64,000 nt of DNA from Balneolaceae bacterium UBA7797 (GCA_002480645.1 DLCN01000009.1:189452-253451), one strand, 5' to 3'; positions 52,601-61,523 are shown, numbered from the stretch's first letter. Numbers and translations are program-made. The notes: a model not told the origin generated them from the sequence alone.

Positions 52601-55600
52601 ATCTGAGAAATATTATTGGTGCCAGTCCGGTTCATAAAAAGGAATTAGAGGAATTACGTTGGCTTTACGGGGTGCAATTAAAAGAGGAACACCCGAAAAC
52701 AGGAGTATGGGCACAATGGTTTAAGTCCTTACCATGGACCGAGCCTTTTATGGCACAATGGGAGGCAGAATTACGTACAGAGGTGAATGCACCATACCTT
52801 GAGGCATTGGATATGTTATGTGAAGCTGATTCCATCCAGATGCAGGAAGGAAACATGATCCGTAGTCGTCGCCCCGAAAGTACCAATCTGTATCTGAAAG
52901 CTGCACAGATCCTCATTGATCTGTTCAATAACGGTCAGAACCAATTGCCTGTAGCTTTAACCCTGGCCAGAACATTGAATATTCTGGGAAAACGGGGACA
53001 GTCTGTTCAGATCATGAAAACGGTATTGGAAAATACTCTGATGAATAAACAACCCATGATCGTAAACCTTCCGTTTATGCTCCCGCTTGCCATTCAGGAT
53101 GAAGCCAAATTGAATAGTGGTGATCTGAAGAACTGGCTTAAAGTACGAATAGCTGAAGCCTGGGTGCTATTGAAAGATGAAACAACCTATTTCAGTAACA
53201 TCAACGAAAAGAAGATCCTGAAGGGGCTGTCCGGAAATCCGGATATGATGCCATTTCTGGAATCCGTTGCCGTTGATCTGATTTCTTTAGAAGAGACTAT
53301 TCCGGAACCGGACATTCAACCAAAAGAGATGTCGGGGCTGGAGTTGGTGGAACAGGCCAGAGAAACGGAGTCTGGTAATCAGGTTCCTGACCGAATGTTT
53401 AGTGCAGAGTTTTGGGAAGAACACCTCACTCCGCAGAAAGCGGTGGGTGTGGTAGAGTTTTTGAAAGAGTTCACCGCGTATGATTTCAACGAAAAGATGT
53501 TGGAAAAAGTAGTGGAAGAGACCTTTGAACGAATGCAGGAAGAACCTACCGATAATCTGGCATTCTATATTCAGGTACATGCACTTTTGAGTATGCCCTA
53601 TTATAAGGTGCAGAATCCGGAGTTGATCCCTCAGCTGGAAGAAGCGCTCGAAAAAAAGAAATGGACTCATAAAAAGAGCTTATATGCTTACTGGCTCAGT
53701 GCTGTTGACCTATCCGGATCTGTACCTGATAGCGAAGTTTCAGCAGTAATAATCAGTAATAAGTTCAACAAGAAATCGGTTGAGAACCTGAAAAGACTGA
53801 GTGAACAGCTCCGCGGAAAAGGAGAGATCGTATTTGTGAATAACGGAGCAAATGATGAAGACTTTGATCAGTTGCGTCCTTACATAAATACCTGGATAAA
53901 ACTTAAAGCAAACTCAGGAGCGTATCTTGCCCGAAATATCGGTTCACTGTTCGCAAATGGGGAGTTTCTGTTGTTTGTAGATGATGATGGAATTCCGGAT
54001 GAGGATTTTGTTGATGCTCATTTAAGAGTTCACCGTTCTATGGATATTCTGGCATCTCGTGGTGTGTACTATTCAAATAATATAGAGGAAGATCCAAAGC
54101 ATTACTGTATCGCCGATCATATGCGTCCGGCCGTGACCATACTGGAAGGTAATGCCTTCTATAAAGCCGAATCATTCTTTAATGTGAATGGCTGGGGTGA
54201 TTATATCCTGTTCGGGCACGGCGGAAAAGAACTCACCTATAAATTACAGAGTATAGATCCTGATCAGGAAAAGCAGATTTTTATTCCGGAATCCCGGTTA
54301 AATCATAAATATGTACGCGGATTCATCCATCATGTAAATAAAGAGAAAAAACAGACGCGCTCTTTGAACCTGTTGAAAGCCCGGTACCCGGATTTTATTG
54401 CGAAGACCAACAACTGGCCGGAAGAATTCACCGAAGATAAATCACCGAAAGCAGCTGAACAGCCAACAGTTTGGGTACTTGACCCCGGCTTCCAAAGCAT
54501 GATGGGTCACCACTCTACCTATTCACGGGAATTAAGGGAATACTTTAGAGACCGGGAAGAAAATGTAAAGGTACTCATCAACAAAAGACTGGGGAATAAA
54601 CTGATCGATGGCCTCGAGACGGTTCCGTTGTTTACGGCATCTCCATATATATTCGGAAAGGATGTGGAGAACGATATTAAAGAAGCCAATACCACTACTT
54701 ACTATGAATTGAAAGAATACCTGGATGAAAAGATCAAACCGGGCGATAAAATAGTAATGCATACGACCGGCTTAAATAACATGCTGGGAGTATTGAATTG
54801 GTATAAAGAATTACCGCACCAGCCGGCCATTGAAATGCGGATGTGTTTTCAGGAATCGATGCTCAATCGTTTCACAAAAACCAACTCTTTCATAGAAAAA
54901 GCGGAGAGAAGACTACTGGAGTATGCCGCACGCTTTTACCCAACAGTAAAGATCACTTGCGCTCCGGAACCACTAAGCGATGTCTATGGTGAAGTGTTGA
55001 ATTATAAACCGGAAGAAGTGGGCTGTATGATCAAATCCAGTTTACTGGAGACAGAAAAACCGATCAGAAACCACGGTAAAGAAGAAGTGCTCTATATAAG
55101 TAGCGGCCGTGAGGTGCAGGGGGTCCGGCAGGTAATGGAGCTGGCGTTGAAGCTGGCTCAGGCAAAGAAAAGTACGTACCGGCTTACCGTATTTGTTGGA
55201 TTTATGGAGCAGCATTATAAAGAACGGTTTAGAAAACTGGCCGGAAAGTATGTGAAGATCCTGGATAAGGATGACGAGCATTACAGCTATGAACAGGCTA
55301 TTGCAAACAGTTCGGTAGTGTTACTGCCATACGAGCCGATCCACTTTAAAGATAAATTCTCTGGAATCCTGCTGGATGTACTTGCGACAAAAACTCCGGT
55401 GATCACAACGGCAGGTACTTTTTCCGACCGTTTCGTTCAGGAAAGGTTTGCCAGTCAACCCGGAGTTTCCATGAATGCCTATACCAGCGAAGCTCTTTCG
55501 GATGCGATAGACGAGTTCGTAAAACAACCGGCTGTGTACAAAGCAGCCGCTGAAAAGGCAGCAGAATATGTGAGAGAGCGATACAACGCCCAATCAGTAA

Positions 55601-55620
55601 TTAAAAATACCATCGCCTGA
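49693..55620 (+). CDS. Giant TPR-OGT-FkbM-GT2-GT4 fusion glycosyltransferase
   Basis: This 1975 aa protein starts with TTG; an in-frame stop lies 13 bases upstream, so no longer start exists. Residues 1-290 are TPR repeats. Residues 325-690 are a GT41 (SPINDLY/O-GlcNAc transferase-like) catalytic region with GFKRHPVGW (His339), FNNPSKINP (Lys506) and DPWPYSGGLTTCEALYMG. Residues 745-935 are an FkbM-type methyltransferase (VIDAGAGYGMYA, LKVDVNGTEYKVLKG). Residues 1000-1340 are helical and unrecognised. Residues 1348-1570 are a GT2-like transferase (FVDDDG, 1429-1433). Residues 1590-1975 look like GT4/GT-B (EEVLYISSGREVQGVRQVME, YEQAIANSSVVLLPYEP, SGILLDVLATKTPVI). It could build and attach a methylated oligosaccharide on flagellin Ser/Thr; this is inferred from location and domains. 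Confidence 0.85.
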   Translation: MNIEIARAQSLLDQKQPDPDKAIKTLKPLLKRNKVSWLVYHFLGVAEMMKGNYHVAIRYLQKSIKKGSSEPVTYHSISICEYNLGEWENAIENAKIAVAKKVDFFEGWLHLGTIYRAQAKLDEALICYRKANTLDPKSAAVAFKIAGIYADQGDLGKAIELLDITIKLNPDNDEAIGMRGQLYMKLRKFEESREDYEELLRRNENMLMAHVGLADLNKAQGDYDAAIEIYENILKKNPANAAIRVNYALCLQETGRFDESEYNYLKALDSEPGQIEALSNYLMGIHYNPNRTKEEIFEAHKRWDETFSYKQQGKRPVPADKDPDRRLRVGFISGGFKRHPVGWMVTKALENLPADQFEVYCYTTNNVVDSVTKRISERADVWRSVIGYKDSITASIIRDDEIDILVELSGHAADNRLRMVTMEPAPIIVKWVGGLFNTTGIESIDYLLSDWHETPAGEEEFYTEKLVRLPDDYICYLAPDYAPDVAELPMQKNGYVTLGCFNNPSKINPVLLKQWARIMHQLPESKLFLKSKQYGTSAFRESIKEQMQELGIGGERLIFEAESMHDQLMATYNRVDIALDPWPYSGGLTTCEALYMGVPVVTYPGPTFAGRHAVTHIMNAGMEDFVVDSWDAYVKKVVSLASDPDELTQIRGKLRSQVENSPLCDGRRYGAHLSVAFRKMWQLWVKGQEEGKPEWKEHISVETLNQEEIERLVPEVVKPKKAKSQVKNRYLRREQISGKTDKNSDPILKAYTRDGIAVCLPNDNKVLSSYVMKEKNEWIDAEVEFLKDYLKPGMKVIDAGAGYGMYALPMAAQVTEKGTVYAFEPASQVREFLERGKDHNEFEHLQIIAQALSDKKENTRLSEAESPEYGSTGAEEGEEVESITLDEWWKALGEPSIDVLKVDVNGTEYKVLKGASDLLKNCQPLVVFSKGDANSFLYISTLLMNAGYSFYQYINGANILTELDGEADPYLRNIIGASPVHKKELEELRWLYGVQLKEEHPKTGVWAQWFKSLPWTEPFMAQWEAELRTEVNAPYLEALDMLCEADSIQMQEGNMIRSRRPESTNLYLKAAQILIDLFNNGQNQLPVALTLARTLNILGKRGQSVQIMKTVLENTLMNKQPMIVNLPFMLPLAIQDEAKLNSGDLKNWLKVRIAEAWVLLKDETTYFSNINEKKILKGLSGNPDMMPFLESVAVDLISLEETIPEPDIQPKEMSGLELVEQARETESGNQVPDRMFSAEFWEEHLTPQKAVGVVEFLKEFTAYDFNEKMLEKVVEETFERMQEEPTDNLAFYIQVHALLSMPYYKVQNPELIPQLEEALEKKKWTHKKSLYAYWLSAVDLSGSVPDSEVSAVIISNKFNKKSVENLKRLSEQLRGKGEIVFVNNGANDEDFDQLRPYINTWIKLKANSGAYLARNIGSLFANGEFLLFVDDDGIPDEDFVDAHLRVHRSMDILASRGVYYSNNIEEDPKHYCIADHMRPAVTILEGNAFYKAESFFNVNGWGDYILFGHGGKELTYKLQSIDPDQEKQIFIPESRLNHKYVRGFIHHVNKEKKQTRSLNLLKARYPDFIAKTNNWPEEFTEDKSPKAAEQPTVWVLDPGFQSMMGHHSTYSRELREYFRDREENVKVLINKRLGNKLIDGLETVPLFTASPYIFGKDVENDIKEANTTTYYELKEYLDEKIKPGDKIVMHTTGLNNMLGVLNWYKELPHQPAIEMRMCFQESMLNRFTKTNSFIEKAERRLLEYAARFYPTVKITCAPEPLSDVYGEVLNYKPEEVGCMIKSSLLETEKPIRNHGKEEVLYISSGREVQGVRQVMELALKLAQAKKSTYRLTVFVGFMEQHYKERFRKLAGKYVKILDKDDEHYSYEQAIANSSVVLLPYEPIHFKDKFSGILLDVLATKTPVITTAGTFSDRFVQERFASQPGVSMNAYTSEALSDAIDEFVKQPAVYKAAAEKAAEYVRERYNAQSVIKNTIA

Positions 55621-55624
55621 AATT

Positions 55625-56392
55625 ATGAAAGCAGTAATACTTGCCGGCGGATTAGGCACACGTTTAAGTGAAGAAACATCTACAAAACCCAAACCTATGG
55701 TTCGGATCGGAGGGTATCCCATACTGTGGCACATCATGAAAATGTATTCCAGCCATGGCGTTAATGATTTTGTGATCTGTGCCGGCTACAAAGGCTATGT
55801 GATCAAAGAATACTTTGCGAATTACTTCATGCATATGTCGAACATCACGTTTGATATGAGTAATAACGAAATGATGGTTCACGAAAATAATGCAGAACCA
55901 TGGAAAGTGACCATTGTAGATACCGGAGATGAAAGTATGACCGGCGGTCGCCTCAAAAGGGTTAAAGATTATCTGGATGGGGAGAGTTTCTGTTTTACTT
56001 ATGGTGATGGAGTCAGCGATGTAAATATTCGGGAAGTGATCAAATTCCATAAAGAAAAGGGAAAATGGGCTACGGTAACAGCCGTTCAACCTCCCGGTCG
56101 CTTTGGTGCCATTAAAATGGATGATACTACCATCACTTCTTTTGTAGAGAAACCCAACGGGGACGGAGGATTTATCAACGGTGGATTCTTTGTGCTGGAA
56201 CCCGAAGTGCTGGATCTGATCGAAAAGGACAGCACTATCTGGGAACGTGAACCCATGGAAAAATTGGCGGAATTACGGCAGATCGAAGCCTACCGACATA
56301 CCGGCTTCTGGCGACCTATGGATACGCTTCGGGATAAGAACTATCTGGAAGATCTTTGGAACTCAAATAAGGCACCATGGAAAGTTTGGTAA
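55625..56392 (+). CDS. rfbF: Glucose-1-phosphate cytidylyltransferase RfbF
   Basis: This 255 aa protein has the nucleotidyltransferase signature LAGGLGTRLSEET then KPKPMVRIGGYPILWHI. It also has the RfbF-specific stretches FCFTYGDGVSDVN, FINGGFFVLEPE and GFWRPMDTLRDK. It makes CDP-glucose from CTP and glucose 1-phosphate, the entry step to CDP-3,6-dideoxyhexoses. It begins 4 bases after the giant transferase and overlaps rfbG by 16 bases. Confidence 0.94.
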   Translation: MKAVILAGGLGTRLSEETSTKPKPMVRIGGYPILWHIMKMYSSHGVNDFVICAGYKGYVIKEYFANYFMHMSNITFDMSNNEMMVHENNAEPWKVTIVDTGDESMTGGRLKRVKDYLDGESFCFTYGDGVSDVNIREVIKFHKEKGKWATVTAVQPPGRFGAIKMDDTTITSFVEKPNGDGGFINGGFFVLEPEVLDLIEKDSTIWEREPMEKLAELRQIEAYRHTGFWRPMDTLRDKNYLEDLWNSNKAPWKVW

Positions 56393-57471
56393 CAAATCCG
56401 GATTTCTGGAATAAAAAACGTGTATTTCTCACCGGTCACACCGGTTTTAAGGGTAGCTGGTTATCCATATGGCTTACAGAAATGGGTGCCATTGTTACAG
56501 GGTATGCTAAAGATATTCCTACAAAACCATCATTATTCAAAGCGGCCGGATTATCCTCTAAACTCAATCATATTGAAGGAGATGTCCGGGATTTTAAATA
56601 CCTGAAAGAATGCATGCTCAATGCCGATCCGCATATCATTATCCATATGGCCGCTCAGCCTTTGGTTCGGTATTCGTACGAACACCCTCTTGAAACATAT
56701 GAGACCAATGTGATGGGCACGGTAAACCTGCTCGAAGCTGCCCGTGTTCTGCCATCTCTACGGTCAGTGGTAATAGTTACCACCGATAAGTGTTACGAAA
56801 ACCGGGAGTGGGAGATCGGATATAAAGAGACGGATCAAATGGGAGGCTACGATCCGTATTCAAGCAGTAAAGGGGCCGCTGAATTGGTGGTTTCGGCATA
56901 TAACCGGTCTTATTTTCAGCATACAGAAGTGATGGTAACTTCAGCGAGGGCCGGTAATGTGATCGGTGGTGGAGATTGGGCTGAAGACCGTCTGGTACCG
57001 GATGTGATCCTTTCACTCACCGAAAATTCCCGGGTTCCGATCAGAAATCCATTGGCCACCCGACCCTGGCAACATGTGCTGGAACCATTATCAGGGTATC
57101 TGCTCCTTGCTGAGAAAGGTTTTTACGGGCAGGATATCAGGGGAGGCTGGAATTTTGGTCCCGAAATAGAGGATGCCCGCAATGTGCAATGGGTGGCAGA
57201 GACCATCGGCGATATCTGGGGCATTAATGATGTGTGGTTCAAGTGTGGCGATGAACATCCCCATGAAGCAAATTTCTTAAAACTCGACATCACCAAAGCC
57301 AAAGAGCAATTGAACTGGTATCCAAACTGGGACGCCCGCAAAGCGCTGGAAATGACCACCGGCTGGTACAAAGATTTTTATAACAACCGAAATGAAGATC
57401 CACAGGTGATTTATAACCGCTGTGTGGAAGACATTAACCATTATGCAACTATCTACGCAAACATCCACTGA
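56377..57471 (+). CDS. rfbG: CDP-glucose 4,6-dehydratase RfbG
   Basis: This 364 aa short-chain dehydrogenase carries the NAD-binding motif LTGHTGFKGSWL and catalytic VVIVTTDKCYENREW followed by YDPYSSSKGAAE, with the YxxxK pair. It ends in a C-terminal substrate domain (TRPWQHVLEPLSGYLLLAEK). It converts CDP-glucose to CDP-4-keto-6-deoxyglucose. It overlaps rfbF at the start and the rfbH start at the end. Confidence 0.94.
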   Translation: MESLVTNPDFWNKKRVFLTGHTGFKGSWLSIWLTEMGAIVTGYAKDIPTKPSLFKAAGLSSKLNHIEGDVRDFKYLKECMLNADPHIIIHMAAQPLVRYSYEHPLETYETNVMGTVNLLEAARVLPSLRSVVIVTTDKCYENREWEIGYKETDQMGGYDPYSSSKGAAELVVSAYNRSYFQHTEVMVTSARAGNVIGGGDWAEDRLVPDVILSLTENSRVPIRNPLATRPWQHVLEPLSGYLLLAEKGFYGQDIRGGWNFGPEIEDARNVQWVAETIGDIWGINDVWFKCGDEHPHEANFLKLDITKAKEQLNWYPNWDARKALEMTTGWYKDFYNNRNEDPQVIYNRCVEDINHYATIYANIH

Positions 57472-58780
57472 AGAAGAAGTAAGGCAAAAATTCAGAGATC
57501 TGATCCCGGAATACTTCAAAGCCAAATGGCCCGAAAAGGTATTCGTATCCGGGGTGAGTCAGATACCGGTTTCCGGTAAAGTTTTTGATGAGGAAGACCT
57601 GGAATATCTGATTGAAGCGAGCCTTGATTTCTGGCTCACAGAAGGTCGCTTTGTGGATGAATTCGAGAAAAAATTTAAAGACTGGTTCGGACTTCGGGTC
57701 TGCGAACTGGTAAATTCCGGATCCAGTGCCAATCTCATTGCAGTGGCTGCTCTTACCAGTCCTCAGCTGGGAGATCGGGCACTTAAACCCGGTGATGAAG
57801 TGATCACAACGGCCGAGGGATTCCCGACCACCGTAAATCCGATCATACAAAATGGACTCGTGCCTGTTTTTCTGGATGCAGACATTCCAACCTATAATAT
57901 CGATACGAGTTTGCTGGAAGAGGCTGTTTCAGAAAAGACTAAAGCCATCATGATCGCACATACGTTGGGTAATCCTTTCGATCTGGATGAAGTGATGAGG
58001 GTGGCAAAGAAATACGACCTCTGGGTAATTGAGGATTGTTGCGATGCGGTCGGAGCTGAATATAAAGGCCGGAAAGTTGGAACCTTCGGCGATATAGCAA
58101 CCGTAAGTTTTTACCCGGCACACCATATCACAATGGGAGAGGGTGGAGCTGTGCTAAGTAAACACCTCAAACTGAAAAAGATCATTGAGTCGTTCAGAGA
58201 CTGGGGCCGGGATTGCTGGTGCCCGCCGGGAACCTCCAATACCTGTGCTAAACGATTTGAATGGCAACTGGGCGATCTGCCCTATGGCTACGATCATAAG
58301 TATATCTATAGTCACATTGGATATAATCTCAAATTAACGGATATGCAGGCGGCCGTGGGAGTGTCTCAGCTTAAAAAGCTGGATGGTTTTATTCAGAAAC
58401 GGCGCGAAAACTTCGAATACCTGAATACAAAAATGAAAGAATTCGAAGATGTATTGATTCTTCCTGAACCCACTCCGGGTAGTAATCCAAGCTGGTTCGG
58501 ATACCCGATCAGTGTAAGAGAAGATGCCGGCTTTAGCAGAAATGAATTAGTACAGGCCTTTGAACAGAATAACATTGCAACCCGCTTATTATTTGGTGGG
58601 AATTTATTGCGTCAACCCGCCTACAGGAATATTGAACACCGGGTAGTTGGTACCATCGAAAATGCGGATAAAGTGATGAATCATACCTTATGGATAGGAT
58701 TATACCCTGGTTTAAGCGAGGAGCAATTCGATTTCATGGCAGAGGTGGTTAGAGACCTTATTAATTCTAAAAAGAACTGA
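57443..58780 (+). CDS. rfbH: CDP-4-keto-6-deoxyglucose 3-dehydrase RfbH (E1)
   Basis: I place the start at ATG 57443; a GTG at 57422 is less likely. The 445 aa protein is an aminotransferase-fold enzyme in which the Schiff-base Lys is replaced by His (SFYPAHHITMGEGGAV), the hallmark of E1 (DdhC). It also has the cysteines for a 2Fe-2S cluster (DWGRDCWCPPGTSNTCAK). It removes the C3 hydroxyl using PMP and electrons from a reductase (E3/DdhD), which is not encoded in the window. It overlaps rfbG by 29 bases. Confidence 0.93.
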   Translation: MQLSTQTSTEEEVRQKFRDLIPEYFKAKWPEKVFVSGVSQIPVSGKVFDEEDLEYLIEASLDFWLTEGRFVDEFEKKFKDWFGLRVCELVNSGSSANLIAVAALTSPQLGDRALKPGDEVITTAEGFPTTVNPIIQNGLVPVFLDADIPTYNIDTSLLEEAVSEKTKAIMIAHTLGNPFDLDEVMRVAKKYDLWVIEDCCDAVGAEYKGRKVGTFGDIATVSFYPAHHITMGEGGAVLSKHLKLKKIIESFRDWGRDCWCPPGTSNTCAKRFEWQLGDLPYGYDHKYIYSHIGYNLKLTDMQAAVGVSQLKKLDGFIQKRRENFEYLNTKMKEFEDVLILPEPTPGSNPSWFGYPISVREDAGFSRNELVQAFEQNNIATRLLFGGNLLRQPAYRNIEHRVVGTIENADKVMNHTLWIGLYPGLSEEQFDFMAEVVRDLINSKKN

Positions 58781-58789
58781 TCCCGGAAC

Positions 58790-59326
58790 GTGGAATTCAT
58801 AAATACAGACATACCGGATTGTTTCGAGATACGAAACTTTCATCAGGCAGATGATCGGGGAGAGTTTATAAAAGTGTATAACTCCATGGAATACAACGAA
58901 AAGGCGTTCGATTTCATGATCGAGGAGATGTACTTTACCGTATCAAGGCCCGGGGTATTCAGAGGGATGCATTTTCAATTGCCTCCGCATGATCATACCA
59001 AACTGGTGTTTTGTAATTATGGAAGTGTTCAGGATTTTATACTGGATCTGCGAAAAGACTCCCCGTTGTTTGGGAAAGTCGCTGAAATTACGTTAAGTAA
59101 GGAATTGCGAAACGCGGTACTTATTCCCCGTGGATGTGCCCATGGGTTTTATGTGCCGGATGAGGAATCAATGCTTAGTTATCTGGTAGAAACAGGGTAC
59201 GAACCTGATGTGGATACCGGGTTGCTTTGGAACAGCATTGGGCACGATTTTGGGTTTAAAGACCCGATAATATCTGAACGGGATAAACAATTAACTGACT
59301 TCAATACATTTAATTCTCCATTCTAA
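58790..59326 (+). CDS. RmlC-like NDP-4-keto sugar epimerase
   Basis: This 178 aa cupin protein starts at GTG. It keeps the RmlC features: DDRGEFIKVYN, FRGMHFQLPPHDHTKLVFC with the catalytic His, LDLRKDSPLFGK and IPRGCAHGFYV. In ascarylose synthesis a related 5-epimerase acts on CDP-3,6-dideoxy-4-ketohexose; its place between rfbH and a reductase suggests the same kind of step. Which carbon is inverted (C3 or C5, or both) cannot be told from the sequence. Confidence 0.8.
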   Translation: MEFINTDIPDCFEIRNFHQADDRGEFIKVYNSMEYNEKAFDFMIEEMYFTVSRPGVFRGMHFQLPPHDHTKLVFCNYGSVQDFILDLRKDSPLFGKVAEITLSKELRNAVLIPRGCAHGFYVPDEESMLSYLVETGYEPDVDTGLLWNSIGHDFGFKDPIISERDKQLTDFNTFNSPF

Positions 59327-60219
59327 TGAACATATTTATTACTGGTGGAACCGGGTATATAGGATCAAAATTATCAAAACGACTGATCGGTGAAGGCCAT
59401 AATGTAGCCATTTTAAAACGGGAAGCTTCCGATCTGAATAATCTGAGCGAATTCAAAGATCAGATCACTTTCTATAATTATGAGGGTGATTTTTCATCGA
59501 TGAATGCTGCAGTGGAAGATTTTAAACCGGATCTGGGGATCCATTTAGCTTCTCTCTATGTATATAGTCACTCAGCGGAAGATATCGATGCTTTGATCGA
59601 CAGTAACTTACGATTGGGTTTACATCTAACGGAAGCTCTGGTGAAGAACGGATGCAAAAAACTGGTAAATACCGGGACTTCTTTCGAGCATTTTAAGAAC
59701 GATGATTACAATCCGGTGAATCTGTATGCTGCCACAAAGAATGCCTTTAGTGCGCTTCTGAAATATTATACCAAAAGTGCTCAGCTATCGGCTCTTACCA
59801 TCAAATTGTTTGATACGTACGGTCCCGATGATAATCGCGGAAAACTGGTGAGTTATCTGATCGGTGCACTCAGCAGTGGTGAAGAAGTTCAGCTTTCAGG
59901 TGGCGATCAGATCGTGGATTATGCCCATGTGGACGATGTGGTGAATGCGTATCTGAAAGCGATAGAATTACTGATGAATCTGGATGCCGGCTATTATTCT
60001 GAATTTGGTGGTGTAACCGGAGAACGGGTTACTCTAAAGCAGTTGGTTGCCCTCATCGAAGAAGTTTCAGGGAAAAAACTAAAGGTACAATTCGGTGCAA
60101 AACCATATCGCTTCCGTGAAGTGATGAAGCCATGGAGTAATTTCTGGGAACTGCCCGATCTTCCACCCAAGAAGAGTCTGAAAGAAGGGTTAAAAGAACT
60201 CATTGATGAGGGGAATTAA
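59326..60219 (+). CDS. NAD-dependent epimerase/reductase, probable CDP-3,6-dideoxyhexose 4-reductase
   Basis: This 297 aa short-chain dehydrogenase has FITGGTGYIGSKLSKRL for NAD(P) and LVNTGTSFEHF then LYAATK for the active site (YxxxK). It contains LFDTYGPDDNRGKLVSYLIG and VDYAHVDDVVNAY. Such enzymes (abequose, paratose, tyvelose or ascarylose synthases) reduce C4 to finish the sugar. Its ATG shares one base with the preceding stop (TAATG). The exact product is unknown. Confidence 0.8.
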   Translation: MNIFITGGTGYIGSKLSKRLIGEGHNVAILKREASDLNNLSEFKDQITFYNYEGDFSSMNAAVEDFKPDLGIHLASLYVYSHSAEDIDALIDSNLRLGLHLTEALVKNGCKKLVNTGTSFEHFKNDDYNPVNLYAATKNAFSALLKYYTKSAQLSALTIKLFDTYGPDDNRGKLVSYLIGALSSGEEVQLSGGDQIVDYAHVDDVVNAYLKAIELLMNLDAGYYSEFGGVTGERVTLKQLVALIEEVSGKKLKVQFGAKPYRFREVMKPWSNFWELPDLPPKKSLKEGLKELIDEGN

Positions 60220-60240
60220 CATTCAATTGATTAATCAGGC

Positions 60241-61251
60241 ATGAAAAAACTCATTCTGCATATTGGCTCACCCAAAACCGGAACCTCATCCATACAGCGC
60301 TTTTTAGAAAGAAATCGCGAAAAGATAAGACAACAGGGATTTACTTATCCGGGATCGGAAAGAAATCATCATAAGCTGTGGTTTATGACCGATGGCACGA
60401 AGAAAGACATGCCACGGCAGTTCAACCTGATGGAGGAGTCGCAGTTGATCCGGGCTTTGGGTACCTACCTGAAGGGTTTTGAACAGGATATTATCGAAGG
60501 TAACGATACTCAGATTATCTCAACGGAATATTTGTTCATACAAAATCAGCAATACATTGAGAATGTCATCAACTATCTGAGAAAGTTCTATTCAGAGATC
60601 CGTGTGATTCTTTTTGTGCGAAATCCGGTTAGTTATTATAAATCGGTACAACAACAAATGATAAAAGCCCGGTCATATATCGAATCTCCACAGAATTATC
60701 GGTATCAGTTCCGAAGTGTGATAGAAGCCTGGGAGCAGTTCACCGGCGTAACGGTAATGGAATATGTACCGGGTAAGAATATAGTGGAATCATTTTGTGA
60801 GTTTGCCGGACTAGACCTTTCAACGCTTCATGCAGCGAATGAAAAAAAGAATGTTTCGCTATCACTCGAACAAATGCTATTGCTGGAGAAGATACAGAAG
60901 CATATTTATCCTGCAAAAGAAGATGTATTTAAACCCCATCTTAAAACCATAGAACAGATCGATGTTCCCTTTGCTTCAAAACCGGAACTTAAACCATGGG
61001 TAGAGTGGGTGATCTTTAAAAATCACCGGAATGATATAAATTGGCTGCGGGACCGGTTTGAAGTAGATTTTTTGGCCGGTAACGCAATTGAACCGTCAAA
61101 GACCAAAGTCCCATCATTCAACTCAACACATATACAATTGTCCGACATCTATAAGATACGATCAAAAGATAGTCTGGATAAATTCGAATCCATTATCATG
61201 GATGCTTTGCTTAAACAGCTTATGCAAAAAGCCGCACAGGCTGCAGCCTGA
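60241..61251 (+). CDS. Sulfotransferase-like protein
   Basis: This 336 aa protein has the 5'-phosphosulfate loop of PAPS-dependent sulfotransferases near the N-terminus (LHIGSPKTGTSSIQRFL, 5-21). The 3'-phosphate-binding segment IRVILFVRNPVSYYKSVQQQ lies near residue 120. Such enzymes move sulfate to a sugar or protein hydroxyl. It is the last gene of the sugar island and follows the reductase by 21 bases, so it probably modifies the same glycan. The acceptor is unknown, and some family members are inactive. Confidence 0.78.
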   Translation: MKKLILHIGSPKTGTSSIQRFLERNREKIRQQGFTYPGSERNHHKLWFMTDGTKKDMPRQFNLMEESQLIRALGTYLKGFEQDIIEGNDTQIISTEYLFIQNQQYIENVINYLRKFYSEIRVILFVRNPVSYYKSVQQQMIKARSYIESPQNYRYQFRSVIEAWEQFTGVTVMEYVPGKNIVESFCEFAGLDLSTLHAANEKKNVSLSLEQMLLLEKIQKHIYPAKEDVFKPHLKTIEQIDVPFASKPELKPWVEWVIFKNHRNDINWLRDRFEVDFLAGNAIEPSKTKVPSFNSTHIQLSDIYKIRSKDSLDKFESIIMDALLKQLMQKAAQAAA

Positions 61252-61290
61252 TATAAGCTGGTATTTCTCTACCCTCTTCTTCTGTTTAAT

Positions 61291-61328
61291 GCAGATCAGA
61301 CCAGCTCAGGTTGGTTAGGGTGATCTGC
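61291..61328 (+). terminator. Possible terminator hairpin after the sulfotransferase
   Basis: GCAGATCA (61291-61298) and TGATCTGC (61321-61328) form a perfect 8-bp stem, with ACCA/TGGT able to extend it inside. No T-run follows, so this could be another kind of structure. Confidence 0.35.
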
Positions 61329-61496
61329 TGATCCCACATTTGTCATAAATCCACTTTTTGAGTCATTTCGGTCCGGCTACTCTCAGAGTTTAGCTAAATG
61401 CTACCTGTCCTGATCCGTTAAAAAGATTCTATCGATGAAAATTTGATTAATAAAAACAGTTGTTTATATAAATAATCTACTATTTTTATTTAATAT

Positions 61497-61523
61497 TTAA
61501 GACCGCCTGTTCGCCCACGATAA
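61497..61523 (+). promoter_or_regulatory. Sigma-28-like promoter for flagellin gene 1
   Basis: TTAA-N15-CACGATAA has exact spacing and 6 of 8 in the -10. The same bases recur before flagellin 2, with conserved flanks (TTTAAGA and GTAACCAAA). Confidence 0.72.

Noticed and set aside
57422..57442. GTG start for rfbH
   Set aside because: It adds seven residues and lies deeper in rfbG; ATG 57443 gives an N-terminus nearer to known RfbH length.
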